A stretch of 64,000 nucleotides of DNA from Lachnospiraceae bacterium (GCA_016287095.1 JAEEVK010000002.1:28861-92860), one strand, 5' to 3'; positions 18,992-28,234 are shown, numbered from the stretch's first letter. Notes: generated by a model not told the origin, from the sequence alone. Program-made: numbers and translations.

Positions 18992-19666
18992 TTGGTAGCC
19001 TTTGGACAGATGATGAATAAACTTGCTCCTTCGATACTGGCAGCGGATTTTTCTATCTTAGGCGAACAGATAAAGAAAGTGGAGAGTGCGGGTGCCGAGT
19101 ACCTGCATATTGATGTAATGGACGGCAGTTTCGTTCCCAGCATCTCTTTTGGTCTGCCCCTGATCAGTTCTATCAGAAAAAGCACCGGACTGACCTTTGA
19201 CGTACATCTTATGGTTACCGAACCGGAAAGATTTGTGGATCAGTTTGCGGATGCGGGGGCCAATATACTGACTGTCCATCAGGAGGCATGTACGCATTTG
19301 AACAGGACTTTGAAGCATATAAAGGAGAGGGGTGTCAAAACCGGAGTAGCACTTAATCCGGCTACAGACATTTCTACATTAAAATATGTATTGAACTATG
19401 TGGATATGATCCTGGTAATGTCAGTCAATCCCGGATTTGGGGGACAGGAGTTTATACCCGAGACATTAGAGAAACTTAAAGATGTAAAAAACATGGTTAA
19501 AGCCAGCGGCAGGGATATAGATATAGAAGTTGACGGAGGCATCACGCTTAAGAATGTTGATACAATACTTAAGGCCGGTGCAAATGTCATAGTTTCCGGC
19601 AGCAGTGTATTCAGGGGAAATATAACGGATAATGTAAAGAATTTCCTTGAAATCCTTCATGCATAA
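18992..19666 (+). CDS. rpe: ribulose-phosphate 3-epimerase
   Basis: Interconverts ribulose-5-P and xylulose-5-P (pentose phosphate pathway). TIM-barrel motifs: LAPSILAADF, HIDVMDGSFVP, DVHLMV, MSVNPGFGGQ and EVDGGI. Start: TTG at 18992 lies eight bases after AAAGGA (18978-18983). The usual family N-terminus begins at the in-frame ATGs at 19010/19013 (MNKLAPSIL), which lack a good site. Either gives a normal length (217-224 residues). It follows rsgA as in other Firmicutes; the thiamine pyrophosphokinase gene often next in line is absent and a PilZ gene stands there. Confidence 0.95.
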   Translation: MVAFGQMMNKLAPSILAADFSILGEQIKKVESAGAEYLHIDVMDGSFVPSISFGLPLISSIRKSTGLTFDVHLMVTEPERFVDQFADAGANILTVHQEACTHLNRTLKHIKERGVKTGVALNPATDISTLKYVLNYVDMILVMSVNPGFGGQEFIPETLEKLKDVKNMVKASGRDIDIEVDGGITLKNVDTILKAGANVIVSGSSVFRGNITDNVKNFLEILHA

Positions 19667-19680
19667 AATTGGAGTAATAG

Positions 19681-20400
19681 ATGAAATTATCTGATATAAA
19701 GATTGGTTCTGTAATAGAAATACTGATTACCCGGGGAGGCTCTGAGTATAAGACCAACAGCAAGGTTGAGTACTGTGACGAGAGATTCACCGGGGTTTCT
19801 CCGATTGCCAGTGTACACGGCCTGTTCAGATTTACTGAAGAGGATATCGTAGATATCATTTATCACGAGGGTGACAGATACTGGAAATGGGAGCATGTTA
19901 AGGCGGGAGTTGCCAGAAGAAGGGACGGAAGCAGATTACATGTCTTTTCATCCGGGGCAGAAGGGTCCGGCTTTAACAGGAGAACACAGTTCAGGTTTGA
20001 GATCGGTGAAGTAATAAATATGAGATATGAGGTCCTGAAAAACGATAAGGACCAGGAACTAAACGATATGACTCCGGTGTCAAATCTTGACAGCATGTTC
20101 CTGATGCTGGACGAGCAATATGAAGAGATAGAATGTAAGGGATACCTTAAGGACCTAAGCGAAGGCGGAGCATCGGTGGAATCGGATGTAAAGCTTTCAA
20201 AGGGTGTTTTTGTAAGCTTTAAGATAGATTCGGAAGTAGGCCCTGTTTTCTTAAGGGGTGTTATACTCAGAGTGATAGAGGATAAGCACGGATACTTTGA
20301 TTATACCTATGGAGTATCCTTTGTTGAAACCAGTAAGAATTACATGAGATATTTTTATCTCCAGCAAAGAAAGCTGCTTTACGAGAATAATGACTCGTAA
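19681..20400 (+). CDS. PilZ-domain protein, probable c-di-GMP receptor (YcgR-like)
   Basis: 239 residues. An N-terminal beta-rich part (about 1-95), such as YcgR-type proteins have, precedes a PilZ domain. The two c-di-GMP-binding motifs are intact: RxxxR at R101-R105 (RRTQFR) and DxSxxG at D158-S160-G163 (DLSEGGAS). PilZ proteins bind c-di-GMP and alter motility or surface functions. About 50 residues separate the two motifs, a longer gap than in short PilZ domains. It starts at ATG 19681 with GGAG upstream and lies 22 bases before an HD-GYP gene, so the two are likely co-expressed as receptor and hydrolase. The target is unknown. Confidence 0.85.
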   Translation: MKLSDIKIGSVIEILITRGGSEYKTNSKVEYCDERFTGVSPIASVHGLFRFTEEDIVDIIYHEGDRYWKWEHVKAGVARRRDGSRLHVFSSGAEGSGFNRRTQFRFEIGEVINMRYEVLKNDKDQELNDMTPVSNLDSMFLMLDEQYEEIECKGYLKDLSEGGASVESDVKLSKGVFVSFKIDSEVGPVFLRGVILRVIEDKHGYFDYTYGVSFVETSKNYMRYFYLQQRKLLYENNDS

Positions 20401-20422
20401 ATTGTGAATAAGGGAGACATAT

Positions 20423-23400
20423 ATGAAGTATTTAAAGCGTTTATCGGCTTTGGTTTTGATATGTGCTTTTACTATCGGTATGATAATGCTGCCCGGACAG
20501 GAGCAGGTATACGGCAATACCCTGTCAGGTGGAGAATATGACGAGCTCGCGGTAGATCCGACTTCCTACGAAGACGGTTTTTACTGTGAACTTTATGATA
20601 ACAGGAGCGGACTGCCTACATCCGAGGCAAATGCCATAGCGGAGACTGAAGAGGGCTTTATATGGATAGGCAGCTACAGCGGACTTATCAGATACGACGG
20701 ACACAATTTTGAGCGTATGGAGTCCACCAGCGGTATCACCAGTGTTGTAAGTCTGTTTGTTGATTCAAAGGGCAGACTCTGGATAGGTACCAATGATAAC
20801 GGTCTGGCTGTTATAGAAAAGGGCGTTGCCCTTATTGAAGACGGTGAGTTTACCATGTATGATATCGAAGACGGACTGAAATCAGCTACTGTCCGTTCGA
20901 TAACAGAGGACATGGATGGAAATATCTATGTGGCTACAACACAGGGCCTGAATGTTATCGGTCCTGACATGAAATTTAAGGATATTGAAGAAAAACAGCT
21001 GAGCGATGAGTATATAAATGAACTTCGCAGGTCTAAAAGCGGTATTATCTACGGTGAAACCAGAGAAGGCGATATCTTTACCATAGATAAGGGAAGCGTG
21101 ACATATTATCCATGCAGTTCATTTGGTATAGGTGAGATAAACTGTGTTCTGCCGGATCCCGAAAATGAAGGATGGGTGTATATAGGCACTGTGGAATCTG
21201 AGGTATATTACGGCAGGCTTGACGGTGAGTTTAGGGATAAGATTAAGATAGATGTATCGCCGCTTATATGTGTTGCATCCATTGAAAAGTTTAAGAACCA
21301 GCTCTGGGTATGCGGAGATAACGGTATCGGAGTACTGAACGATACGGGATTTCATAAGCTTGAAAACGTTCCGCTTAACAACTCGGTAGAAAACATGCTG
21401 GTGGATTATGAGGGCAATCTCTGGTTTTCATCTTCAAGACAGGGCATTATGAAAATCGTGCCCAACCAGTTTACGGATATATTTGCAAAATACGGGCTGG
21501 ATTCAAATGTTGTAAATTCAACCTGTATCCACAACGGTATGCTGTATATCGGCACTGATGTACAGAGCTCGGATGTAAAGGACAGCAGGAGTAACGGACT
21601 CATAGTGATAAGCGGCGGCGAGCTTATCGACAATATAGACATAACCTTTGCCGATCCTAAAGATAAATTCAGTTCATACACAAATCTTATAGAGCTGCTC
21701 AAGGGCTGCAGAATAAGGTCCATTATCAGGGATTCCCAAAACAGGATCTGGTTCTGTACCTATAGCAACAGAGGACTTGTTGTCTATGATAACGGCGTGG
21801 TCACACGTTTTGACAATGAAAACAGCATACTTCCCTCAAACAAGATAAGAACCGTTTACGAAAGGGATGACGGCAAGATCATGGCAGCCTGCAGCGGCGG
21901 TATGGCTATGATCGATAATGGGGAAGTAACCGAGATATACGATAAAAAATGGGGCTTAAGCAATACTGAGGTACTTTCGATCACCCAGGCAAAGAACGGT
22001 GAGATGATCATAGGCTCCGACGGTAAAGGAATTTATATCATAAACGGTCACAATGTGAGAAACCTGGGCAGAAAGGACGGATTAACCTCAGAGGTTGTCA
22101 TGAGGATAAAGCGTGATGACGAAAGGAATCTGTTCTGGATAGTCACGAGTAATTCCATAGCATACATGACCGAGGACTATCAGATAAATACCATAAAAGA
22201 GTTCCCTTATTCAAACAACTTTGATATGTATGAAAACAGTCAGGGTGATATGTGGATACTCAGCAGTAACGGTATCTACGTGACTCCTGTCAAGGAACTT
22301 CTTGACAATAAGGAGATCAATCCTGTATATTTCAGTATATCAAACGGTCTGCCCTGTATAACAACTGCCAACTCATACAGTGCATTGAGTGAGAACGGCG
22401 ATCTGTATATTGCCGGAAGTACGGGTGTGGCAAAGGTAAATATAGAAGAAACCAGACTGGATATCAGCAACATAAAGATGGCGGTACCTTTTATAGAAGC
22501 AGACGGAGAGATAATCTATCCGGATGATAAGGGCGTATTTAATGTGCCTTCTTCAACCAGCAAGATTTCTATCAGAAATCACATCTTTACATATTCGCTG
22601 ACTAACCCTCTGGTTACATACTGGCTTGACGGCTTTGAGGTAGAGCGTATCACAAAGAGCAGCAGTGATATGGAAGAGGTGCATTATACCAATCTTGAAG
22701 GCGGCACATATCATTTTACAATGATACTTCAGGATGCTTTCGGAAAGGGAAGTAACCATCTTGATATAACCATCAAAAAGGCAAAATCGATTTTTGAGGA
22801 ATCATGGTTTAAACTTTTATTACTGCTCACAGGTATCGGTCTGCTTGCAGGTGTGATCGTGTTTGTTGTCCAAAGGAAAACAAAGGCTCTTTTGAAAAAG
22901 AACGAGCAGAACAGGATCTTTATCAATGAGATGTCGCAGGCGTTTGCACATACCATAGATATGAAGGATAAGTATACAAACGGCCATTCTCAGAGAGTTG
23001 CCGAGTACACCGCGATGCTTACCAAGGAGCTGGGATATGATGATGAGACTGTGGAGAAGTACAAAAATATTGCTCTGCTGCACGATATAGGAAAGATATC
23101 CATACCTCCGGAAGTACTTAATAAGCAGGGTAAACTTACCGATCAGGAGTTTAATATCATAAAGTCCCACTCTGCACAGGGCTATATGGCTCTGAAGGAA
23201 ATCAGTATCATGCCGGAGCTCGCTGTAGGTGCAGGACAGCATCATGAAAGACCTGACGGAAAGGGATATCCCAAGGGACTAAAGGGTGACCAGATATCAA
23301 GAGTTGCCCAGATCATTGCAGTGGCAGACACATTTGATGCCATGTATTCAGACAGACCTTACAGAAAACGTATGAATTTCGAAAAGGCTGTTTCGATCAT

Positions 23401-23551
23401 AAAAGAAGTTTCGGGCACACAGCTTACCGAAGATGTGGTAGATGCGTTCCTGAGACTCGTTGACAGAGGCTTCTTTAAGGCTGAGGATGACGACGGCGGA
23501 GGAAGCACTGAGGATATAAACAATATCCATAAAAAACAGGCTAAGGAATAA
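20423..23551 (+). CDS. membrane c-di-GMP phosphodiesterase: signal peptide, beta-propeller repeats, Y_Y_Y domain, HD-GYP
   Basis: 1,042 residues. A signal peptide (about 1-31) leads to many propeller repeats of the two-component-regulator kind (recurring motifs such as EGFIWIGSYSGLIRYDG and KGRLWIGTNDNGL). A Y_Y_Y-type beta domain (about 705-790) and one membrane span (about 793-817) follow. An HD-GYP domain has HDIGK at 887-891, HHERPDGKGYP and GYP at 948-950, so the metal and c-di-GMP residues appear intact. The large outer sensor should control an inner phosphodiesterase. No histidine kinase part is present although propellers of this sort are usually found on kinases. It is paired with the upstream PilZ gene. 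The ligand is unknown. Confidence 0.88.
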   Translation: MKYLKRLSALVLICAFTIGMIMLPGQEQVYGNTLSGGEYDELAVDPTSYEDGFYCELYDNRSGLPTSEANAIAETEEGFIWIGSYSGLIRYDGHNFERMESTSGITSVVSLFVDSKGRLWIGTNDNGLAVIEKGVALIEDGEFTMYDIEDGLKSATVRSITEDMDGNIYVATTQGLNVIGPDMKFKDIEEKQLSDEYINELRRSKSGIIYGETREGDIFTIDKGSVTYYPCSSFGIGEINCVLPDPENEGWVYIGTVESEVYYGRLDGEFRDKIKIDVSPLICVASIEKFKNQLWVCGDNGIGVLNDTGFHKLENVPLNNSVENMLVDYEGNLWFSSSRQGIMKIVPNQFTDIFAKYGLDSNVVNSTCIHNGMLYIGTDVQSSDVKDSRSNGLIVISGGELIDNIDITFADPKDKFSSYTNLIELLKGCRIRSIIRDSQNRIWFCTYSNRGLVVYDNGVVTRFDNENSILPSNKIRTVYERDDGKIMAACSGGMAMIDNGEVTEIYDKKWGLSNTEVLSITQAKNGEMIIGSDGKGIYIINGHNVRNLGRKDGLTSEVVMRIKRDDERNLFWIVTSNSIAYMTEDYQINTIKEFPYSNNFDMYENSQGDMWILSSNGIYVTPVKELLDNKEINPVYFSISNGLPCITTANSYSALSENGDLYIAGSTGVAKVNIEETRLDISNIKMAVPFIEADGEIIYPDDKGVFNVPSSTSKISIRNHIFTYSLTNPLVTYWLDGFEVERITKSSSDMEEVHYTNLEGGTYHFTMILQDAFGKGSNHLDITIKKAKSIFEESWFKLLLLLTGIGLLAGVIVFVVQRKTKALLKKNEQNRIFINEMSQAFAHTIDMKDKYTNGHSQRVAEYTAMLTKELGYDDETVEKYKNIALLHDIGKISIPPEVLNKQGKLTDQEFNIIKSHSAQGYMALKEISIMPELAVGAGQHHERPDGKGYPKGLKGDQISRVAQIIAVADTFDAMYSDRPYRKRMNFEKAVSIIKEVSGTQLTEDVVDAFLRLVDRGFFKAEDDDGGGSTEDINNIHKKQAKE

Positions 23552-23572
23552 TTGGAAGGAGATTTTTTTACT

Positions 23573-24670
23573 ATGCAGCTCGGAATCGTGGGGCTCCCGA
23601 ACGTGGGAAAGAGTACACTGTTTAATTCATTGACCAAGGCAGGAGCCGAATCGGCCAACTATCCGTTCTGTACCATCAATCCGAATGTCGGAGTGGTAGC
23701 AGTACCGGATGAAAGACTTAATGTTCTTACAGACTTATACAAGTCAGAGTCAAAGGTACCTGCAGTTATCGAATTTGTTGATATTGCAGGACTTGTAAAG
23801 GGAGCATCAAAGGGTGAAGGTCTGGGCAACCAGTTCTTATCACATATCCGTGAGGTTGATGCGATAGTACATGTAGTAAGGTGTTTTGAGGATTCCAACA
23901 TAGTCCACGTGGACGGAAGTGTTGATCCTGCCAGAGATATAGAGACCATAAATCTTGAACTTATCTTTGCTGATCTTGAGGTTATAGAAAAGAGGATAGC
24001 AAAGGGAGTAAAGGGTGCAGCAAATAACAAGACTCTGGCTAAAGAGGTTGCATTACTCAATAAATTAAAGGAACTTTTGGAGGCCGGAAAGCTTGCCAAG
24101 AGTTTCAAGACCGACGATGAAGAAGAACAGGCCATGTTTGATTCCTTTGGTCTGCTTACCGCAAAGCCGGTTATATTTGCGGCAAACGTAAAAGAAGATG
24201 ACCTTGCCGATGACGGAGCGTCAAACCCTAATGTACAGGCTGTAAGAAATTTTGCGGCAGAGGACGGAGACGGTGTATTTGTAGTCAGTGCCGAAATTGA
24301 GCAGGAACTCTCTGAACTTGAGGATGATGAGAAGAAAGCATTCTTAGAGGATCTCGGAGTAGAAAAATCTGGTCTTGAAAAGCTTATCGTTGCCTGCTAT
24401 GACCTGCTCGGACTTATGAGCTTCCTTACTGCAGGACCTAAGGAAAGCCGAGCATGGACCATAAAGAAGGGCACAAAGGCTCCCCAGGCAGCAGGAAAGA
24501 TCCATTCGGACTTTGAAAGAGGATTTATCAGAGCCGAGGTCGTAAACTACGATAACCTCATCGCATGCGGCGGCTACAACCAGGCTAAGGAAAAAGGTCT
24601 GGTAAGGTCTGAAGGCAAGGAATACGTGGTTCAGGACGGAGATGTGATTTTATTTAGATTCAATGTCTAA
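23573..24670 (+). CDS. ychF: redox-regulated ATPase YchF (Obg-family)
   Basis: GTPase-fold protein that prefers ATP and associates with ribosomes. GLPNVGKSTLFN is the P-loop, with NYPFCTINPN, DIAGLVKGASKGEGLGN and a C-terminal TGS-like domain. 365 residues from the ATG at 23573. The GGAAGGAG at 23554-23561 is the binding site, and an in-frame TTG at 23552 lies upstream of it. Stand-alone housekeeping gene, followed by a repeat-bearing spacer. Confidence 0.96.
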   Translation: MQLGIVGLPNVGKSTLFNSLTKAGAESANYPFCTINPNVGVVAVPDERLNVLTDLYKSESKVPAVIEFVDIAGLVKGASKGEGLGNQFLSHIREVDAIVHVVRCFEDSNIVHVDGSVDPARDIETINLELIFADLEVIEKRIAKGVKGAANNKTLAKEVALLNKLKELLEAGKLAKSFKTDDEEEQAMFDSFGLLTAKPVIFAANVKEDDLADDGASNPNVQAVRNFAAEDGDGVFVVSAEIEQELSELEDDEKKAFLEDLGVEKSGLEKLIVACYDLLGLMSFLTAGPKESRAWTIKKGTKAPQAAGKIHSDFERGFIRAEVVNYDNLIACGGYNQAKEKGLVRSEGKEYVVQDGDVILFRFNV

Positions 24671-24692
24671 AGTCATAAGGTGTCCCCAATGG

Positions 24693-24743
24693 CGACGGAA
24701 CCTTTGACATGGTATGTCGAATGTTTCCGACGGAAACTTTGAC
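24693..24743 (+). repeat. two near-identical 16-bp direct repeats in the ychF-lgt spacer
   Basis: CGACGGAACCTTTGAC at 24693-24708 and CGACGGAAACTTTGAC at 24728-24743 differ at one base and are offset by 35 bases. The flank GGTGTCCCCAATGG before the first copy gives the whole the look of a dispersed intergenic repeat rather than a coding remnant. Relatedness to repeats elsewhere in the genome is inferred, not seen. Confidence 0.6.
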
Positions 24744-24747
24744 CAGG

Positions 24748-24768
24748 CTCCATCGCAAAGCAATGGAG
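24748..24768 (+). other. small hairpin just before the lgt ribosome binding site
   Basis: CTCCAT (24748-24753) pairs with ATGGAG (24763-24768); a mismatch and a GC/GC pair can extend it inwards. It ends about ten bases before the AGGAGGG site of lgt. It could influence translation start or be the edge of the neighbouring repeat. No T run follows, so it is not a terminator. Confidence 0.45.
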
Positions 24769-24790
24769 TATCTATAGGAGGGTACGATAT

Positions 24791-25879
24791 ATGAGTTTAT
24801 GGGGAAATGAGACCTCGGTCCGTTTTCCGAATCTGGGACTGGAGCTTTCAAATTTGCCCAGAGGATTTGCTATAGGAACATTTAATATCGCATTCTATGG
24901 CTTGATCATAGCCTGCGGTATGTTGCTGGCACTGGCTTTGGTGAGAAAGAAAGCCAGGACGACAGGACAGAACCCGGATATATATCTGGACTGTGCTTTG
25001 TGGGCCATACCTCTTTCTGTCATCGGTACCAGAATATATGAGGTAGCATTTAACTGGGAGGATTATCGCGGAGACTTCTGGAAGATAATCAATATCAGAA
25101 ACGGCGGACTTGCTATATATGGCGGTATTATAGCTGCTGTACTGACAGTTACTGTTTACTGCAGGGTAAAAAAACTCCGTTACGGTCTGTTTTATGATAC
25201 TGCTGTCATAGGACTTATCCTTGGACAGATAATAGGCCGCTGGGGCAACTTCTTTAACAGGGAAGCATTTGGCAAGTATACCGATTCATTTCTTGCGATG
25301 CAGATAGATGTGACAGATAAATCGCTGAGCAGCATCTACAACCCGGCACTTTGTTCTGAGAGTGCTCTTCGCAGTATGTATGAAGGTAAGGAAGACATAC
25401 TGAACAATATACTGGAGATAAGAAACAATCTGGTAACGCTCCCTGACGGAAGACAGTTTATACAGGTACATCCGACATTCCTTTATGAGTCACTCTGGAA
25501 TGTGCTTGTATTGGGAATCATGCTCTTTGCATGGCCGAGAAAGAAGTTTAACGGCGAGATACTTCTTATATATTTGGCAGGGTACGGCTTTGGACGATTC
25601 TTCATAGAGTGGATCAGGATGGATCAGCTCTTTGTATGGGGAACAAGCCTTGCGGCTTCCCAGGTGCTTTCGGGACTTTTGTTCCTGACGGCACTGACAC
25701 TGATAATAGTGCTGAGAACTAAGGCCATCCGAAGCGAAGCATACAAGAACATTTCCATGGTACTTGAGCTGCAGCCTAAAAACAAGGCACAAGATGTAGT
25801 TGAAGCATCTGAAGAGAAGAAAGAAGCAGTTGCTCCCGAGAAGGAAGAAAGTACTGAAGACAAGAAAACTGCAGAGTGA
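24791..25879 (+). CDS. lgt: prolipoprotein diacylglyceryl transferase
   Basis: Integral membrane enzyme moving a diacylglyceryl group from phosphatidylglycerol to the lipobox Cys of prelipoproteins. The signature GRWGNFFNREAFG is at residues 149-161, with NGGLAIYGG before and VHPTFLYESLWN after; about seven spans. 362 residues, longer than the usual 260-300. The extra length comes from a loop after residue 165 and a charged Glu/Lys-rich tail of about 35 residues with no recognised motif. ATG at 24791, preceded by AGGAGGG. A terminator follows. Confidence 0.95.
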   Translation: MSLWGNETSVRFPNLGLELSNLPRGFAIGTFNIAFYGLIIACGMLLALALVRKKARTTGQNPDIYLDCALWAIPLSVIGTRIYEVAFNWEDYRGDFWKIINIRNGGLAIYGGIIAAVLTVTVYCRVKKLRYGLFYDTAVIGLILGQIIGRWGNFFNREAFGKYTDSFLAMQIDVTDKSLSSIYNPALCSESALRSMYEGKEDILNNILEIRNNLVTLPDGRQFIQVHPTFLYESLWNVLVLGIMLFAWPRKKFNGEILLIYLAGYGFGRFFIEWIRMDQLFVWGTSLAASQVLSGLLFLTALTLIIVLRTKAIRSEAYKNISMVLELQPKNKAQDVVEASEEKKEAVAPEKEESTEDKKTAE

Positions 25880-25926
25880 TCGGAAACAGCAGTTTTGTAA
25901 GTACAATTGAATAATTATACAAAATA

Positions 25927-25962
25927 AAAACGGGTAAGGATTCTTCCTATTCCCGTTTTTTT
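25927..25962 (+). terminator. rho-independent terminator after lgt
   Basis: AACGGG-TA-AGGA pairs with TCCT-AT-TCCCGTT around a short TTCT loop, followed by TTTTTTT; the A run on the left makes it plausible on either strand. It separates lgt from the mraZ promoter region. The rest of the 286-base gap holds only the mraZ promoter and operator. Confidence 0.88.
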
Positions 25963-26080
25963 ATTTGTCCTGACGGAAGGTATTCTTGTGGTGAACGAAT
26001 GTTCACACACAATATATGGATATTGCACAAAATTACTGATAAATAATTAAAAAAAATATAAATTTTACCTAAAAAGGTAT

Positions 26081-26109
26081 TGCATTATTATTCATAATGT
26101 TATATTATT
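26081..26109 (+). promoter_or_regulatory. promoter of the division (dcw) cluster
   Basis: TTGCAT at 26081-26086 and TATTAT at 26104-26109 with a 17-base spacer, in an AT-rich stretch. Transcription would start near 26116, just before the GTG boxes. Confidence 0.7.
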
Positions 26110-26120
26110 AAACCATCCGG

Positions 26121-26156
26121 TGGTGAAAAGTGGTGGATAGTGACACGAAGTGGGAG
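26121..26156 (+). promoter_or_regulatory. probable MraZ operator: four GTG boxes at 10-bp spacing
   Basis: GTGGTG, GTGGTG, GTGACA and GTGGGA begin at 26121, 26131, 26141 and 26151: an exact 10-bp period, one helical turn. MraZ is a ring-shaped DNA-binding protein whose sites in other bacteria are direct repeats of TGGGN (E. coli) or AAAGTG-type boxes at this same period upstream of mraZ. The last box overlaps the mraZ ribosome binding site. Autoregulation of the cluster is therefore likely. Confidence 0.75.
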
Positions 26157-26165
26157 GTAAAGGCC

Positions 26166-26597
26166 ATGTTCATGGGTGAATTTAATCATACGATTGATCC
26201 TAAGAACAGGGTTATTGTGCCTGCAAAGTTCCGTGAGGGACTTGGTGAGAAGTTCGTGGTATCCGCCGGACTGGATGGCTGCCTCTACCTTATGAAAAAT
26301 GAGGATTGGGAATCATTCGCAGAAAGCCTTAATGAACTGCCGATCAATAAGGAGTCCAGACAGCTTGTTCGTTTCTTTATGAGAAATGCGCAGGAATGTG
26401 AGCCCGATAAGCAGGGCAGGATAATCATCCCGCAGGGGTTGGTTGATCTGGCGAAACTTGAAAAGGATGTAGTGCTTACAGGAGCAGGCAAGAAGGTTGA
26501 GATCTGGAGCAAGGAAAGACTTGACGGAGAGACTCCTGAGGAAAGCATGGAGGATATCGTTGAAAAGCTTTCAACAGAATATGGTCTTAAGTTCTGA
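26166..26597 (+). CDS. mraZ: transcriptional regulator/division protein MraZ
   Basis: AbrB-like fold protein that regulates the dcw cluster. Hallmarks: MFMGEFNHTIDPKNR at the start and PAKFRE, then a second repeat with PDKQGRIIIPQ. 143 residues from ATG 26166, placed by GGGAGG at 26153-26158. The frame is open back to GTG 26130, but that stretch is the operator and lacks a site of its own. It heads a run of eight genes through ftsZ. Confidence 0.96.
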   Translation: MFMGEFNHTIDPKNRVIVPAKFREGLGEKFVVSAGLDGCLYLMKNEDWESFAESLNELPINKESRQLVRFFMRNAQECEPDKQGRIIIPQGLVDLAKLEKDVVLTGAGKKVEIWSKERLDGETPEESMEDIVEKLSTEYGLKF

Positions 26598-26609
26598 TGA
26601 GGTTCGTAT

Positions 26610-27557
26610 ATGAGCGAAGACATACAGTTTAAACATAAATCGGTGCTCCTTGAAGAGGTGATCGAAGAGCTGGACCTGAAGCCTGACGGGATATATGTTG
26701 ACGGTACACTCGGAGGCGCCGGCCATTCATCGGAGATGTTAAGAAGAGCGGAAATAAAAAAGCTCATAGGCATAGACCAGGATCCGGATGCCATAAAGGC
26801 TGCATCAAAAAAACTTGAGCCATACGGTGAAAGAGCGGTAATAGTAAAAAGCAATTACGAAAATATAGGCGAGATAATAAAAAGCCAGAACATAGATAAG
26901 GTCGACGGGATACTGTTGGACCTGGGAGTTTCCTCTTATCAGCTGGATACTCCCGACAGGGGCTTCTCCTACATGAGCGACGCACCTCTTGACATGAGGA
27001 TGGATACGGAATCTGTAAAGACAGCCTCTGATATAGTAAATGATTACAGTGAACAGGAGCTCTTCAAGATAATCAGAGATTACGGAGAGGACAGATTTGC
27101 AAAAAACATCGCAAAGCATATAGTTGCAGCGCGGAGCAAAAAGAAGATCGAGACCACATTTGAGTTAAATGAGATCATAAGAGCATCAATACCCGCAAAG
27201 GTCAGGGAGACCGGAGGACATCCTTCAAAAAGAACTTTCCAGGCTATAAGGATTGAACTCAACAGAGAACTTGAGGTGCTGGAAAACTCTATAGGAGAAA
27301 TGATAGACCTCTTAAATGATAAAGGAAGGCTTTGCATTATCACATTCCACTCCTTAGAGGACAGGATAGTAAAGGCAGCCTTCAACACGGCAGAAAGGCC
27401 GTGTGTGTGTCCTCCGGGATTTCCGGTATGTGTATGCGGCAGGAAATCCAAAGGAAAACACCTTACAAAAAAAGCTATACTTCCTACGGAGGAAGAGATG
27501 GAGGAGAATCCGAGAAGCAAGAGTGCAAAGCTCAGGGTTTTCGAAAGAGTAATATAA
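26610..27557 (+). CDS. rsmH: 16S rRNA (cytosine-1402-N4)-methyltransferase
   Basis: Methylates C1402 in the 30S decoding centre. SAM motif GTLGGAGHS, then [25 protein letters not shown], and a C-terminal [11 protein letters not shown] Cys-rich loop ([13 protein letters not shown]) is present as in the family. 315 residues. ATG 26610 follows mraZ by 12 bases with a GAGG site. This second position in the cluster is typical. Confidence 0.96.
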   Translation: MSEDIQFKHKSVLLEEVIEELDLKPDGIYVDGTLGGAGHSSEMLRRAEIKKLIGIDQDPDAIKAASKKLEPYGERAVIVKSNYENIGEIIKSQNIDKVDGILLDLGVSSYQLDTPDRGFSYMSDAPLDMRMDTESVKTASDIVNDYSEQELFKIIRDYGEDRFAKNIAKHIVAARSKKKIETTFELNEIIRASIPAKVRETGGHPSKRTFQAIRIELNRELEVLENSIGEMIDLLNDKGRLCIITFHSLEDRIVKAAFNTAERPCVCPPGFPVCVCGRKSKGKHLTKKAILPTEEEMEENPRSKSAKLRVFERVI

Positions 27558-27566
27558 AATCGTTCA

Positions 27567-28205
27567 ATGACCGAACGGAAAGGGAGAGCGCCGGAGAGCG
27601 TCGAAAAAAGCATGGCAGAGATGAGAAAAAACAAATTCAGTTATGACAGAAACTACTATGAAAATGTGAGAACAGCGCAGGTAGTAGGATCGGCAGCCAA
27701 AAAGCTTGATGCTCAGGAAGAGTACGAAGAGGATTTCTTCGAGGATTCAGAACTTTTCACAGAAGAATATTCGGAGCATGATTTTGAATCAACATCTCCC
27801 AGAAAAAAGGCAGAGCCCATCAGGGACATCCGTCCTTCTGCAAGACCCAACGAAAGAGTTAAGATAAAGAAAAAATATAATTTCGGTTTTATTGAGCTTC
27901 TGATGCTGGTTGTAGCACTGGTAGCGGTAGTTCATGCGGTATACGGATATATCGAGACAAAGGCGGCCATAACTCAGGCTAACAAAAACATTCAGGCTGC
28001 AAAACAGGAGCTGACAGATATCCAGAACAAAAACGAAGCGCTGATCAGAAATCTGGATGTTGAGACAGACAGAAATTATATTTACACCGTAGCGGTTTCC
28101 AAGCTTAACATGATTTATCCCAAGGAGAACGATACCATATATTATGAGACTCCGTCGGACGGATATGTAAGACAGTATCACGAAATTCCGACCCTGAAAA
28201 ACTAA
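27567..28205 (+). CDS. ftsL: FtsL-like septum protein
   Basis: Bitopic membrane protein: a long charged cytoplasmic N-terminus, one span (about residues 106-128), then a coiled coil (about 130-170) with NKNEALIRNLDVE-type heptads and a short outer tail. This topology, and the position between rsmH and the class B PBP, fit FtsL, which bridges the septal synthase and DivIB/DivIC. Sequence identity of FtsL is low in general, so the call rests on topology and context. The N-terminal extension of about 105 residues is longer than usual. Start uncertain: ATG 27567 has no clear site, and ATG 27612 is another option. Confidence 0.75.
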   Translation: MTERKGRAPESVEKSMAEMRKNKFSYDRNYYENVRTAQVVGSAAKKLDAQEEYEEDFFEDSELFTEEYSEHDFESTSPRKKAEPIRDIRPSARPNERVKIKKKYNFGFIELLMLVVALVAVVHAVYGYIETKAAITQANKNIQAAKQELTDIQNKNEALIRNLDVETDRNYIYTVAVSKLNMIYPKENDTIYYETPSDGYVRQYHEIPTLKN

Positions 28206-28234
28206 ATATAATGTTTTTCTCCAATATATAAATT

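Noticed and set aside
24693..24743. Direct repeats as a CRISPR array
   Set aside because: Only two units with one mismatch and 19-base spacing; no cas gene nearby.
26130..26165. Upstream GTG start for mraZ
   Set aside because: The segment is the repeated operator and has no binding site before it; homologues start at MFMGE.
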